64,000 bases of DNA from Anaerolineae bacterium. Lineage in GTDB: Bacteria > Chloroflexota > Anaerolineae > Aggregatilineales > Aggregatilineaceae. A program made the position numbers and the translations under genes. The first letter of the stretch is position 1. The number at the start of each line of letters is the position of its first letter. Below, one piece after another: positions 8,969 through 15,876 of this stretch. A model generated the notes under the pieces. It was not told where the DNA came from, searched no databases, and was given only the letters and a program-made list of their open reading frames with translations. Where the stretch lies: positions 280,603 to 344,602 of the forward strand of contig JAOSJP010000039.1 of assembly GCA_027494015.1 (NCBI GenBank). Direction: 5' to 3'.

Positions 8969-9230
8969 TTCACCTCACCCCCACTCGGCGCTGACGCGCC
9001 TCGTTGCCCCCTCCTCCATCATAGCTATGCATTACCCATAAATACCCCCCCCCACAACCCCTCCCCCACAAGGGGGAGGGGCTTAACGCCCGCGCGTCTT
9101 TGTCCCTTCCCCCACGAGGGAGAAGGGCCGGGGATGGGGGAACAGACACAGCCCAAGATGTGGGTAATGCTTAGCCCGTTGGAGAGGGGGCAGGCCGGGC
9201 GCAGCGAAGCCGGGGGTGAGGTAAACTAGT
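8969..9230. repeat. R1 repeat interrupted at its palindrome centre by an R2 element
   Basis: The left half of R1 (ACCTCACCCCCACTCGGCGCTGACG) runs to the CCCCCTCCTCC arm, then an R2 element (9026-9173), then the right half (GGAGAGGGGGC...GGGGGTGAGGT). No gene in 8955-9283. Confidence 0.75.
9026..9173. mobile_element. R2 palindromic element, nested in R1
   Basis: Ends TATGCATTACCCAT and TGTGGGTAATGCTTA are near-perfect inverted repeats. The interior is C-rich then G-rich with CCCTTCCCCCACGAGG and GGGATGGGGGAACAGAC. About 148 bp, no ORF. A second nested copy is at 13800-13947. Confidence 0.65.
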
Positions 9231-9283
9231 GCGACCAGGCTCAACAAATGGATCGCACAAGAAGCCACAGGAAAGGAGATGCC

Positions 9284-9769
9284 ATGTCTTCCACACCTCT
9301 CAGCCGCAGCGCGCAGCGCGTCCAGGATGCCCTGGCTGCGTTGGGCTTCAGCATGGGGCAGGTCGTCGAGCTGCCCGCCACGACGCGCACCGCCACCGAA
9401 GCCGCCGAGGCCATCGGCTGCACCGTCGCGCAGATCGCCAAATCGCTGGTCTTCAAGGGCGCGCAGTCGGGCGCGCCAGTGCTGGTCATCGCCAGCGGGG
9501 CCAACCGCGTGGACACGGCCCTGGTCGCCGGGGCGCTTGGTGAGCCGCTGGCCAAAGCTGACGCCGATTTTGTGCGCGCCCAGACCGGCTTCGCCATCGG
9601 CGGGGTGCCGCCCGTCGGCCACGACCGCCCACTGCGCACCTTCATTGACCGGGACCTGTACCAGTTCGACGTGATCTGGGCGGCGGCGGGCACGCCCAGT
9701 GCCGTCTTCCGCCTGACGCCCGCCGACCTGGAGCGGATCACCGGTGGCGAGGTCATCCGCGTCACCTGA
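9284..9769 (+). CDS. YbaK/EbsC family aminoacyl-tRNA deacylase
   Basis: 161 aa from ATG 9284, which has AGGAGA at 9273-9278. The whole length matches the YbaK/ProX editing fold, with the KSLVFK core, an ASGANRVD segment, a GFAIGGVPPVGH glycine-rich loop and a DRDLYQFDVIWAAAGTP C-terminal region. Members hydrolyse mischarged tRNA, for example Cys-tRNA(Pro) or Ala-tRNA(Pro), in trans in the cytosol. Here the lysine and Gly-rich loop expected for catalysis are visible. The gene lies just upstream of tRNA-Glu, but the two are separated by about 190 bp and the tRNA has its own promoter. Which mischarged tRNA is cleared cannot be told from this sequence. Confidence 0.88.
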   Translation: MSSTPLSRSAQRVQDALAALGFSMGQVVELPATTRTATEAAEAIGCTVAQIAKSLVFKGAQSGAPVLVIASGANRVDTALVAGALGEPLAKADADFVRAQTGFAIGGVPPVGHDRPLRTFIDRDLYQFDVIWAAAGTPSAVFRLTPADLERITGGEVIRVT

Positions 9770-9918
9770 GAGGCGCTTCGAGAAGCTGTCCCCACCTCAA
9801 ACCTACCCCTGAGAGGGAGAAAACACCCCAGCCCGCGCTCAAAGTCTCCCGCTCTAACCCGGCTGGATTCAGGGAGCGAGGTCCGTTAGCGCCGGGCAGG
9901 GATAAGGGCGCGCCGTCC

Positions 9919-9948
9919 TTGACGGCCCGCCGCGCCGCATGGTACAAT
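9919..9948 (+). promoter_or_regulatory. promoter of tRNA-Glu
   Basis: TTGACG at 9919-9924, an 18-base spacer and TACAAT at 9943-9948. The tRNA 5' end is at 9963, 14 bases after the -10 box. Confidence 0.7.
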
Positions 9949-9962
9949 GCCCGCCGTGTTGC

Positions 9963-10035
9963 GCCCCCATCGTCTAGGGGACCAGGACGTGGCCCTTTCA
10001 AGGCCAAGACGGGAGTTCGAATCTCCCTGGGGGCA
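9963..10035 (+). tRNA. tRNA-Glu (UUC)
   Basis: 73 bases. Acceptor arm GCCCCCA (9963-9969) pairs with TGGGGGC (10028-10034), with A as discriminator. Anticodon stem TGGCC/GGCCA encloses CTTTCAA, giving anticodon TTC. The T-arm contains GGTTCGAAT-like GAGTTCGAATCTC. CCA is not encoded. An own promoter lies upstream and a hairpin terminator follows. Confidence 0.95.
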
Positions 10036-10038
10036 TAC

Positions 10039-10069
10039 AGCCAACGGTCAGTTTGCCGCTGGCTTTTTT
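10039..10069 (+). terminator. terminator of tRNA-Glu
   Basis: AGCCAACGG pairs with CCGCTGGCT (one mismatch), followed by six T. Directly after the tRNA. Confidence 0.75.
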
Positions 10070-10095
10070 GTTGGAGAAAGCGGCCCGCGAAAGCC

Positions 10096-10125
10096 TGGAC
10101 GCGGGCCGCCAGAATGTGCTATACT
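10096..10125 (+). promoter_or_regulatory. promoter of candidate ncRNA
   Basis: TGGACG at 10096-10101, an 18-base spacer and an extended -10 TGCTATACT with the hexamer TATACT at 10120-10125. Confidence 0.55.
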
Positions 10126-10131
10126 GACAGC

Positions 10132-10239
10132 ACGCATGAGTGAGTCTACCGCGTAAATGCCTTCCAGGGCACTTGCGCTACGAGCGCGTACTCTCAGCAC
10201 CTTTGGTGCTTGCGGATTCTCACTCATGCACCCTTTTTC
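10132..10239 (+). ncRNA. candidate structured small RNA, about 105 nt, cloverleaf-like
   Basis: An 11-bp perfect closing stem (GCATGAGTGAG 10134-10144 with CTCACTCATGC 10219-10229) encloses a short inner stem (CCGC 10149-10152 with GCGG 10212-10215). Three hairpins follow: TGCC/GGCA (10158-10171), GCGCT/AGCGC (10175-10187) and AGCACC/GGTGCT (10196-10210). TTTTT follows at 10234-10238. A sigma-70-like promoter ends 6 bases before the predicted start. It is not tRNA (no T-arm or anticodon arm) and has none of the conserved 5S, SRP or 6S motifs that I can recognise. Function unknown. Confidence 0.6.
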
Positions 10240-10391
10240 GCGCCCACAGCAAAGTGGCCCCGCCGCCGCGCCCCTGCCCGAACTGCACGCCCTCCGCCAG
10301 ACGTGCCGGTTTTCGCCCTGCCCGCTGCCTGTGCTATAGTTCGGGCCAGCGCTTGGGCATCAGCCGCACAGCAAAGGCACAGTGACAGCTC

Positions 10392-11519
10392 ATGACAACA
10401 AGTTTCGCCCCTCAACTGGCAAAAATCCTGACCGAGTACAGCTCCCCGGTGCAGCCGGGCGAGTACATCACCATCGTCGGCAACGGCTCGACCGCCGGCC
10501 CGCTGATCGCGGCGCTGGCCGAGGCCGTCCTGCGGCGCGGCGCGTACCCGAACATTCAGGCAGCCGCGCCCCTCTCGCCCGACTACAGCGACTACTTCGA
10601 GCTGTTCATGCGCCTGGCCAGCGACGACCAGCTTGCCCGGCTGGACTCGACGGTCATGCACTTCATCGAAGCGTCCGACGCCATCTTCTTCATCAAGGCG
10701 TCGGCCAACACCAAGGCGCTTTCCGAGACAGACCCGGCGCGCATCAGCCGCTGGCGCAAGGCGACCAGCGCCGTCAGCGAGCGTTACCTGCGCCGCTACG
10801 CCGAAGGAGCGCTGCGCTGGACGGTTGTCGGCTGGCCGACGCAGGCGCAGGCGCAGGCAGCGGAGATGGGTCTGCTCGATTACCAGGAATTCGTCTACAA
10901 GGCGTGCGGCCTCGACCAGCCCGATCCGGTCGCCCACTGGCACACCTTCCGCGACAAGCAGGCACGCCTGGTGGACTGGCTGAGCGACAAGGGGCACGCC
11001 CAGGTCAAAGGCCCCGGCATTGACCTGTCGTTCGACTTCGGCGGGCGGCCCTGGAAGAGCGCGCACGGCCAGGAGAACTTCCCCGACGGCGAAATCTTCA
11101 CCAGCCCGATTGAGGACTCGGTGAATGGCACAGTGGCCTTCAACTTCCCGTGCATCTACCTGGGCAACGAGGTCGAAGGGGTGCGCCTGCGCTTTGAGCA
11201 CGGCGTGGCCGTCGAAGCGAGCGCCGCCAAAGGCGAGGCGTACCTGGTGCGCACGCTGGACACCGACCCCGGCGCGCGGCGGCTGGGCGAGTTTGCCATC
11301 GGCACGAACATGGGCATTCAGCGCATGACGCGCAGCATCCTCTTCGACGAGAAGATCGGCGGCTCGATCCACATGGCGTTGGGGCGCAGCTACGAGGAGA
11401 CGAAGGGCGTCAACCAGAGCGCCATTCACTGGGACATGATCCACAGCATGAAAGACGGCGGCGCAATCTGGATTGACGGGACGCTGTTCTACCGGGCGGG
11501 GGAGTTTATGATTGGCTGA
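10392..11519 (+). CDS. M29 family aminopeptidase
   Basis: 375 aa, about the usual length (about 370-410) for AmpS/PepS/aminopeptidase T. The C-terminal half carries the family metal-site regions: ENFPDGEIFTSP (about 235-246, metal Glu), RRLGEFAIGTN (Glu), FDEKIGGSIHMALG (Glu and His) and HWDMI (His and Asp). This is a cytosolic metallo-aminopeptidase that removes N-terminal residues from peptides, usually with a co-catalytic pair of divalent metals. The start ATG at 10392 lies 62 bases after a TATAGT -10-like box in CTGTGCTATAGTTCGG. It is a single-gene transcription unit, separated from the next small gene by 81 bp. Substrate preference is not predictable. Confidence 0.92.
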   Translation: MTTSFAPQLAKILTEYSSPVQPGEYITIVGNGSTAGPLIAALAEAVLRRGAYPNIQAAAPLSPDYSDYFELFMRLASDDQLARLDSTVMHFIEASDAIFFIKASANTKALSETDPARISRWRKATSAVSERYLRRYAEGALRWTVVGWPTQAQAQAAEMGLLDYQEFVYKACGLDQPDPVAHWHTFRDKQARLVDWLSDKGHAQVKGPGIDLSFDFGGRPWKSAHGQENFPDGEIFTSPIEDSVNGTVAFNFPCIYLGNEVEGVRLRFEHGVAVEASAAKGEAYLVRTLDTDPGARRLGEFAIGTNMGIQRMTRSILFDEKIGGSIHMALGRSYEETKGVNQSAIHWDMIHSMKDGGAIWIDGTLFYRAGEFMIG

Positions 11520-11600
11520 GGGCGGCAACAGAAGCGCAGCCCGCCTGCAAAACTGTGCTATCATGGGAAGAGCGTTCGCAGTTAGGCTGAGGAGGCTCTC

Positions 11601-11792
11601 ATGTCCATGAAACAAATCCCGTACGCGCTGCTCATCCTGGGAATCGCTGCCGTGCTGGTGGCGATTCTGATTGACCCGATCCGGGGCCACGCCATCTACC
11701 TGGCGACCAGCCAGATCATTGTGCTGGTCATTGGCGCGGTCGTGGCGCTGATCGGGGCGTACCTCGCCTTCGTCCGCAAGTCCGCGCCCTGA
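11601..11792 (+). CDS. small two-helix membrane protein
   Basis: 63 aa with GAGGAGGCTC just before ATG. Two hydrophobic helices (residues 7-24 and 36-58) are separated by a short loop, DPIRGHAIYLATS. A TATCAT -10-like box lies about 35 bases upstream. No family recognised. The ribosome site and promoter make it a believable gene despite its size. Confidence 0.65.
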   Translation: MSMKQIPYALLILGIAAVLVAILIDPIRGHAIYLATSQIIVLVIGAVVALIGAYLAFVRKSAP

Positions 11793-11888
11793 TTGCTGAA
11801 AACCTCGCCCCCGGCCCCCTTTCCACGTGTGGTTCAGGAGCGGAGGGGGGCTGAGACTGGCCGGTGGTCTGGGGCGACTCCCCACTTT

Positions 11889-11981
11889 ACCTCACCCCCG
11901 CTCGGTGCTAACGCACCTCGCCGCCCCCTCTCCATGCATGGAGAGGGGGCAAGCCGAGCGCAGCGAGGCTGGGGGTGAGGT
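11889..11981. repeat. R1 repeat copy (ATGCAT loop variant)
   Basis: Standard arms, but the centre is CTCTCCATGCATGGAGAG instead of the GTCAAC centre. Occupies the gap 11793-12156. Confidence 0.85.
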
Positions 11982-12156
11982 AACCCTACAGATCGGGCCT
12001 TCTCGACCGGCCTCCAAACCGGCGAAACCTTGACGGGACGCTTCCGCGTGGAGGCGTCCCGAATTTTCATGTGAAATCCGGCACACAGTGCCCCCAAATG
12101 GGACTACAATACAAGCACAACACACGTCATAGCGACATTTTGAGGAGAGTGGACTC

Positions 12157-13752
12157 ATGAAGCGCTTATGGGCACTGCTGTTGATCATGCTGCTGGCCGC
12201 CCTGTGGGGCGCGGGTGCGGTCTCGGCGCAGGACGGTGATGAGCTGGTTGCCAACGGGGATTTCGCCGAAGGCGCGGCAGGCTGGACATTCAGCATCGCC
12301 AGCACGTGCGGCAACTGCTGGATTGACGTGGTGGGCGACGACTCCGGCCCGCAGCGCAACATGCTGATGTGGGAGCGCACGGGCAGCGGCGCGAGTGGCA
12401 GCGCCCTGTCGGGGCAGCAGCGCGTGGATGCCGACGTGAGCCAGTACGGGAGCCTGTGGCTGACCCTGGAGCTGCGCGTCATCCATCACAGTCTGCCCAA
12501 CAGCGGTTGGTGGAGCGACCGCAACAACGGCAACGGCGAATACCCCATCCAGGTGACGCTGAACTTCACCGGCATGGATGGCCAGCCCTTCAGTTGGAGC
12601 GGCGGCTTCCTGGCCAGCCACGACGGCAGCACCGCCCTGCGCAACTACACGCTGGTGCCCCTCGGCCAGTGGACGACGCAAGCCGTGGACCTGCTGCTGC
12701 CCGCCGCGTGGACGGACCCGCGCGGCTTTGCCCTGCCCCGACCCGCCCGCCTGGTGAATGTGATCGTCGGCGGCAGCGGGTGGGATTTCAGCGGCGCGGT
12801 CAAGTCCATCAGTATCGCGGGCACACCGTCGCAGATGGGCAGCGGGGATCAGTCCGGCGAAGGTCAGACCGGCGGCGGAGAAAGCACCGGCTCCGGCCTC
12901 ATCGTCGAGGAATATCCGCTCGTCGCTGCGCTGGAGGACCAGCCGGATCACTTCGAGTTCCGCGACTGGGTGACGGAGGCCATCCTCGACGTGCGGCGTG
13001 CCTGGCGCGAGCCAGACCTGATAGCCCAGGTCGCCTACGCCAACGAGATCATCGGTCAGTGGGGGTACTCGCTGCGCCCGTTCGATGAAATCTCACCGGG
13101 CGGGCCTTCCTACCGGCTGCTGCACCTGGGCAGTGTGCTGCTCTCCGACATCACCCACGTCTGGCCCATCGCTGTCAACAGCGACCGCACTGACTTCCGC
13201 CTGCTGCTGGAATCGATGAACGAGTCGCTGCTGGTCGTCACGCCGGACACCATCGGCCAGATGGACACCGCGAGTTTCGTGTACATCGCGCCGGTGTACG
13301 TAGGCAGCGATCTCTACGAAGTGGTGGCGGACTGGGACGTGCCCCAGTTCCATGTCACGCGCAACGGGGAGATCGTCTACACAGTGACGCCGACCGGCCC
13401 CTTCGTCGAGCCGCCGGTCAAGGCGCTGTGGGCGTGGGAGTGGCACTGGGTGCTGGAGGCCGAGGGCCAGGTGATCATTGACGGGATGATCCTCAACCAG
13501 CAGCTTGGCTTCGACGAGATTTTCGGCTGGCGCTTGCTGGCCGGGCAGCCGTTCTTCTTCTTCGAGCGCGACGGCCAGATCGGCCTCTACTACGCCGGGC
13601 AGATCGTTGAGCCATACCGCTACGATGAGGTGGTGCACTACATGTGCTGCGAGCCGTCCATGTTCAACCTCAGCGGCAACGAGACGATGGTCTGGTTCTA
13701 CGCGCTGCGCGACGGGGTGTGGCACTACGTCGAGGCGGGGGTGTACGAATAA
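12157..13752 (+). CDS. secreted protein with carbohydrate-binding-like N-terminal domain
   Basis: 531 aa with GAGGAG before ATG. The signal peptide (residues 1-24, ending AVSAQ) is clear. Residues about 27-215 begin LVANGDFAEGAAGWTF, the opening signature of beta-sandwich domains such as CBM4/9-type, and have a jelly-roll-like strand pattern. A Gly/Ser-rich linker (about 225-245) leads to a C-terminal region (about 250-531) rich in Trp and aromatic residues with propeller-like strands (GWRLLAGQPFFFFERDGQIG). No catalytic motif is recognised. Probably an extracellular or envelope-attached protein of unknown ligand. An R1 repeat follows. Confidence 0.7.
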   Translation: MKRLWALLLIMLLAALWGAGAVSAQDGDELVANGDFAEGAAGWTFSIASTCGNCWIDVVGDDSGPQRNMLMWERTGSGASGSALSGQQRVDADVSQYGSLWLTLELRVIHHSLPNSGWWSDRNNGNGEYPIQVTLNFTGMDGQPFSWSGGFLASHDGSTALRNYTLVPLGQWTTQAVDLLLPAAWTDPRGFALPRPARLVNVIVGGSGWDFSGAVKSISIAGTPSQMGSGDQSGEGQTGGGESTGSGLIVEEYPLVAALEDQPDHFEFRDWVTEAILDVRRAWREPDLIAQVAYANEIIGQWGYSLRPFDEISPGGPSYRLLHLGSVLLSDITHVWPIAVNSDRTDFRLLLESMNESLLVVTPDTIGQMDTASFVYIAPVYVGSDLYEVVADWDVPQFHVTRNGEIVYTVTPTGPFVEPPVKALWAWEWHWVLEAEGQVIIDGMILNQQLGFDEIFGWRLLAGQPFFFFERDGQIGLYYAGQIVEPYRYDEVVHYMCCEPSMFNLSGNETMVWFYALRDGVWHYVEAGVYE

Positions 13753-13977
13753 CCTCACCCCCGTTTCGCTTCGCTCAACTTCCCCCTCTCCGCAGCGGCT
13801 ATGCGTTACCCACAAATCCCCCATCCCAGCCCTTCCCCGCGCTGCGGGAGGGAAGGGGAGCAGGCCCGCTGCTTTTCTCCCTTCCCCCTCGTGGGGAAAG
13901 GCCGGGGATGGGGGGACAGGCACAGCCAAAGATGTGGGTAATGTATAGCCGCAACGGAGAGGGGGTTAGGGGGTGAA
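13753..13977. repeat. R1 repeat interrupted at its centre by an R2 element
   Basis: Left half AACCTCACCCCCG...CCCCCTCTCCG, an R2 element (13800-13947), then CAACGGAGAGGGGGTTAGGGGGTGAAG. Same arrangement as at 8969-9230 but with diverged arms. Confidence 0.7.
13800..13947. mobile_element. R2 palindromic element, nested in R1
   Basis: Ends TATGCGTTACCCACA and TGTGGGTAATGTATA are inverted repeats. The interior includes GGGGATGGGGGGACAGGCACAG, shared with other copies. 148 bp, no ORF. Confidence 0.65.
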
Positions 13978-14058
13978 GCTGTGTAGACAGGAAGAGACGA
14001 TCTGGCGATCAGGGTGACCTCACCGCCCGCTGACGCCCCTCATACCCCCGCCCCAATT

Positions 14059-14093
14059 TCGCAATCCGCAATCCGCAATCCGCAATCCGCAAT
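14059..14093. repeat. ATCCGCA tandem repeat (R5 family)
   Basis: Tandem CAATCCG units immediately 3' of the ATP sulfurylase stop. The remaining part of the gap holds only R1/R2 repeat. Confidence 0.8.
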
Positions 14094-14097
14094 CTCC

Positions 14098-15309
14098 TCA
14101 CCGCCCGTTGATGCGCTTCATGCCTTCCATGAGCACCTGGCTCACCTCTGGCCGGGTGAACTCGGCGGGCAACATCTCGCCGCGCGCCAGCATTTCGCGC
14201 ACCTGCGTGCCGCTGAGGAAGACCCACGACTCGCGCCCGTGCGGGCACGTCTTGGCCGTGACGACTGCTTCGCACTGGCGGCAGTAGAAGGCGTGCTCGA
14301 AGAACAGCGGCGTGATGCCCAGCGCTGCCGGGTCGAACTCGTCGAAGATCAGGTGCGCGTCGTAGGAGCCGTAGTACTTGCCCACGCCCGCGTGATCGCG
14401 CCCGACGATGAAGTGCGAGCAGCCGTAGTTCTTGCGGGCGATGGCGTGGAAGATGGCCTCGCGCGGGCCAGCGTAGCGCATCGCCGCCGGGAAGACGTTG
14501 AGCAGCACGCGGTCGAGCGGGTAGTAGGTGCTGAGGATGGCCTGGTAGCTGGCGATGCGCACGTCGGCGGGCACGTCGTCGGACTTCGTCTCGCCGACCA
14601 GCGGGTGCAGCATCAGCCCGTCCACCACTTCCAGGGCCACCTTTTGCAGGTACTCGTGGGCGCGGTGAATCGGGTTGCGCGTCTGGAAAGCGACCACGCG
14701 CCGCCAGCCGCGCTCGGCGAAGAGGCGGCGCGTCTCGGCGGGCGTCAGGCGGATGTCGCCGAAGGTGGTCACCACCTCTTTGGGGCGGTCGAAGAGCCAG
14801 ATGTCTCCGGCCAGGCACACGTCGCCCTGCTCGTAGATGCGCGCCACGCCGGGGTGCGCGTCCTCAGTCGTGCGGTAGACCTCCTGCGCCTCCAGCGCCT
14901 TGTCATAGCGGAATTTCTCGCTGACGGCCAGCACGCCGAGCAGCCGCTCGCCGCCGTGGGCGTCGGCGTCCGGCTCGGCCAGGGCCACTGTCTCGCCGAT
15001 GGCGATGCGCCCGGCCAGCTCTTCCTCGACGGCCAGCGCCACCGGCACCGTCCAGGGCAGGCCGTTGTCCAGGTGCATGTCATGAACGACCGCCCGGTAG
15101 TCCGCCTGGCCCATGAAGCCGGTCAGCGGGCTGTAGACGCCGGTGGCGATGCATTCGATGTCGGCGGTGTTGAGCGGGCTGAGCGGCACGCGCGTCATGC
15201 TCTGGGCGCGCTCGCGCATCATGTCGCGCAGCGCGCCATCCAGCAGGCGGTTGACCAGCACGCCGCCGTGCGGGGAAATCAGTCGGAACGAGTTGCTACG
15301 TCCAGTCAT
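14098..15309 (-). CDS. sat: sulfate adenylyltransferase (ATP sulfurylase)
   Basis: 403 aa, the size of monomeric-type bacterial Sat. It joins ATP and sulfate to give APS and pyrophosphate. Visible features are the QTRNPIHRAHEY motif (HxxH), GRDHAGVG, a C-terminal CRQC...TCPHG zinc-like cluster, and the FLSGTQVREML end. The start at 15309 is preferred because AAGGG lies 7 bases before ATG; an in-frame ATG at 15324 lacks this spacing. It is far from cysH (34168), with which it would make a two-step assimilatory route to sulfite. No APS kinase is fused. The gene is monocistronic here. Confidence 0.95.
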   Translation of the reverse strand: MTGRSNSFRLISPHGGVLVNRLLDGALRDMMRERAQSMTRVPLSPLNTADIECIATGVYSPLTGFMGQADYRAVVHDMHLDNGLPWTVPVALAVEEELAGRIAIGETVALAEPDADAHGGERLLGVLAVSEKFRYDKALEAQEVYRTTEDAHPGVARIYEQGDVCLAGDIWLFDRPKEVVTTFGDIRLTPAETRRLFAERGWRRVVAFQTRNPIHRAHEYLQKVALEVVDGLMLHPLVGETKSDDVPADVRIASYQAILSTYYPLDRVLLNVFPAAMRYAGPREAIFHAIARKNYGCSHFIVGRDHAGVGKYYGSYDAHLIFDEFDPAALGITPLFFEHAFYCRQCEAVVTAKTCPHGRESWVFLSGTQVREMLARGEMLPAEFTRPEVSQVLMEGMKRINGR

Positions 15310-15454
15310 CTCCAGACCCTTCATGAGATCGCTGCGCAGACACAGTGCGCCTTCCAGCGGCGCATTGTACCGCCCCCAGCGCGGATTGGCTACGGCGCGC
15401 CTGACCCGGGGTGCGTGCAAAGGTTGTCAGCGACTTGTTTGACGTGGGGGTATT

Positions 15455-15550
15455 GACCTCACCCCCAGCCTCGCTGCGCTCGGCTTGCCCCCTCTCCGTC
15501 AACGGAGAGGGGGCAGCGAGGCGCGTGAGCGCCGCGCGGGGGTGAGGTAA
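15455..15550. repeat. R1 repeat copy, opposite orientation, with outer end
   Basis: Begins after the outer-end GGGTGCGTGCAAAGG (about 15410-15425) and the AGCGACTTG module. Core arms with CTCTCCGTCAACGGAGAG centre. The 15551-15876 part holds a T/G-rich TTGTGTAGG stretch and a CTGACAGG module, no gene. Confidence 0.85.
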
Positions 15551-15876
15551 ACCCAGGGCGCAGCAGAGCAGCGCCCCCACGAGCAGGCTGGCGGGGGATT
15601 GATGGTTTGTGTAGGGGTGGTGAAAGGTTGTAGGTTGTTGATGGGGATTGATGTGTGTGGTAGAGGGAGGCGCCCTACCGGGTGACAGGTTTTGCAGCAG
15701 AGCAGCGCCCCTACCTGACAGGTTTTGCACGCGCCCCTGGCCCAGGCGCAAGGCCGTCCCCCGCATCTTGCGCTACCAGTAGAACGGGTGCACACTGAAC
15801 GGATGGAGCATACGACGCAAGCCTTGCGAAGACTATCCGGGCGCTGCTCTGCCGCGCCCCTGCCAACTCACGACCC

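Noticed and set aside
10132..10239. 5S rRNA
   Set aside because: Size and closing stem are similar, but none of the conserved 5S loop words are present and the fold has three short hairpins.
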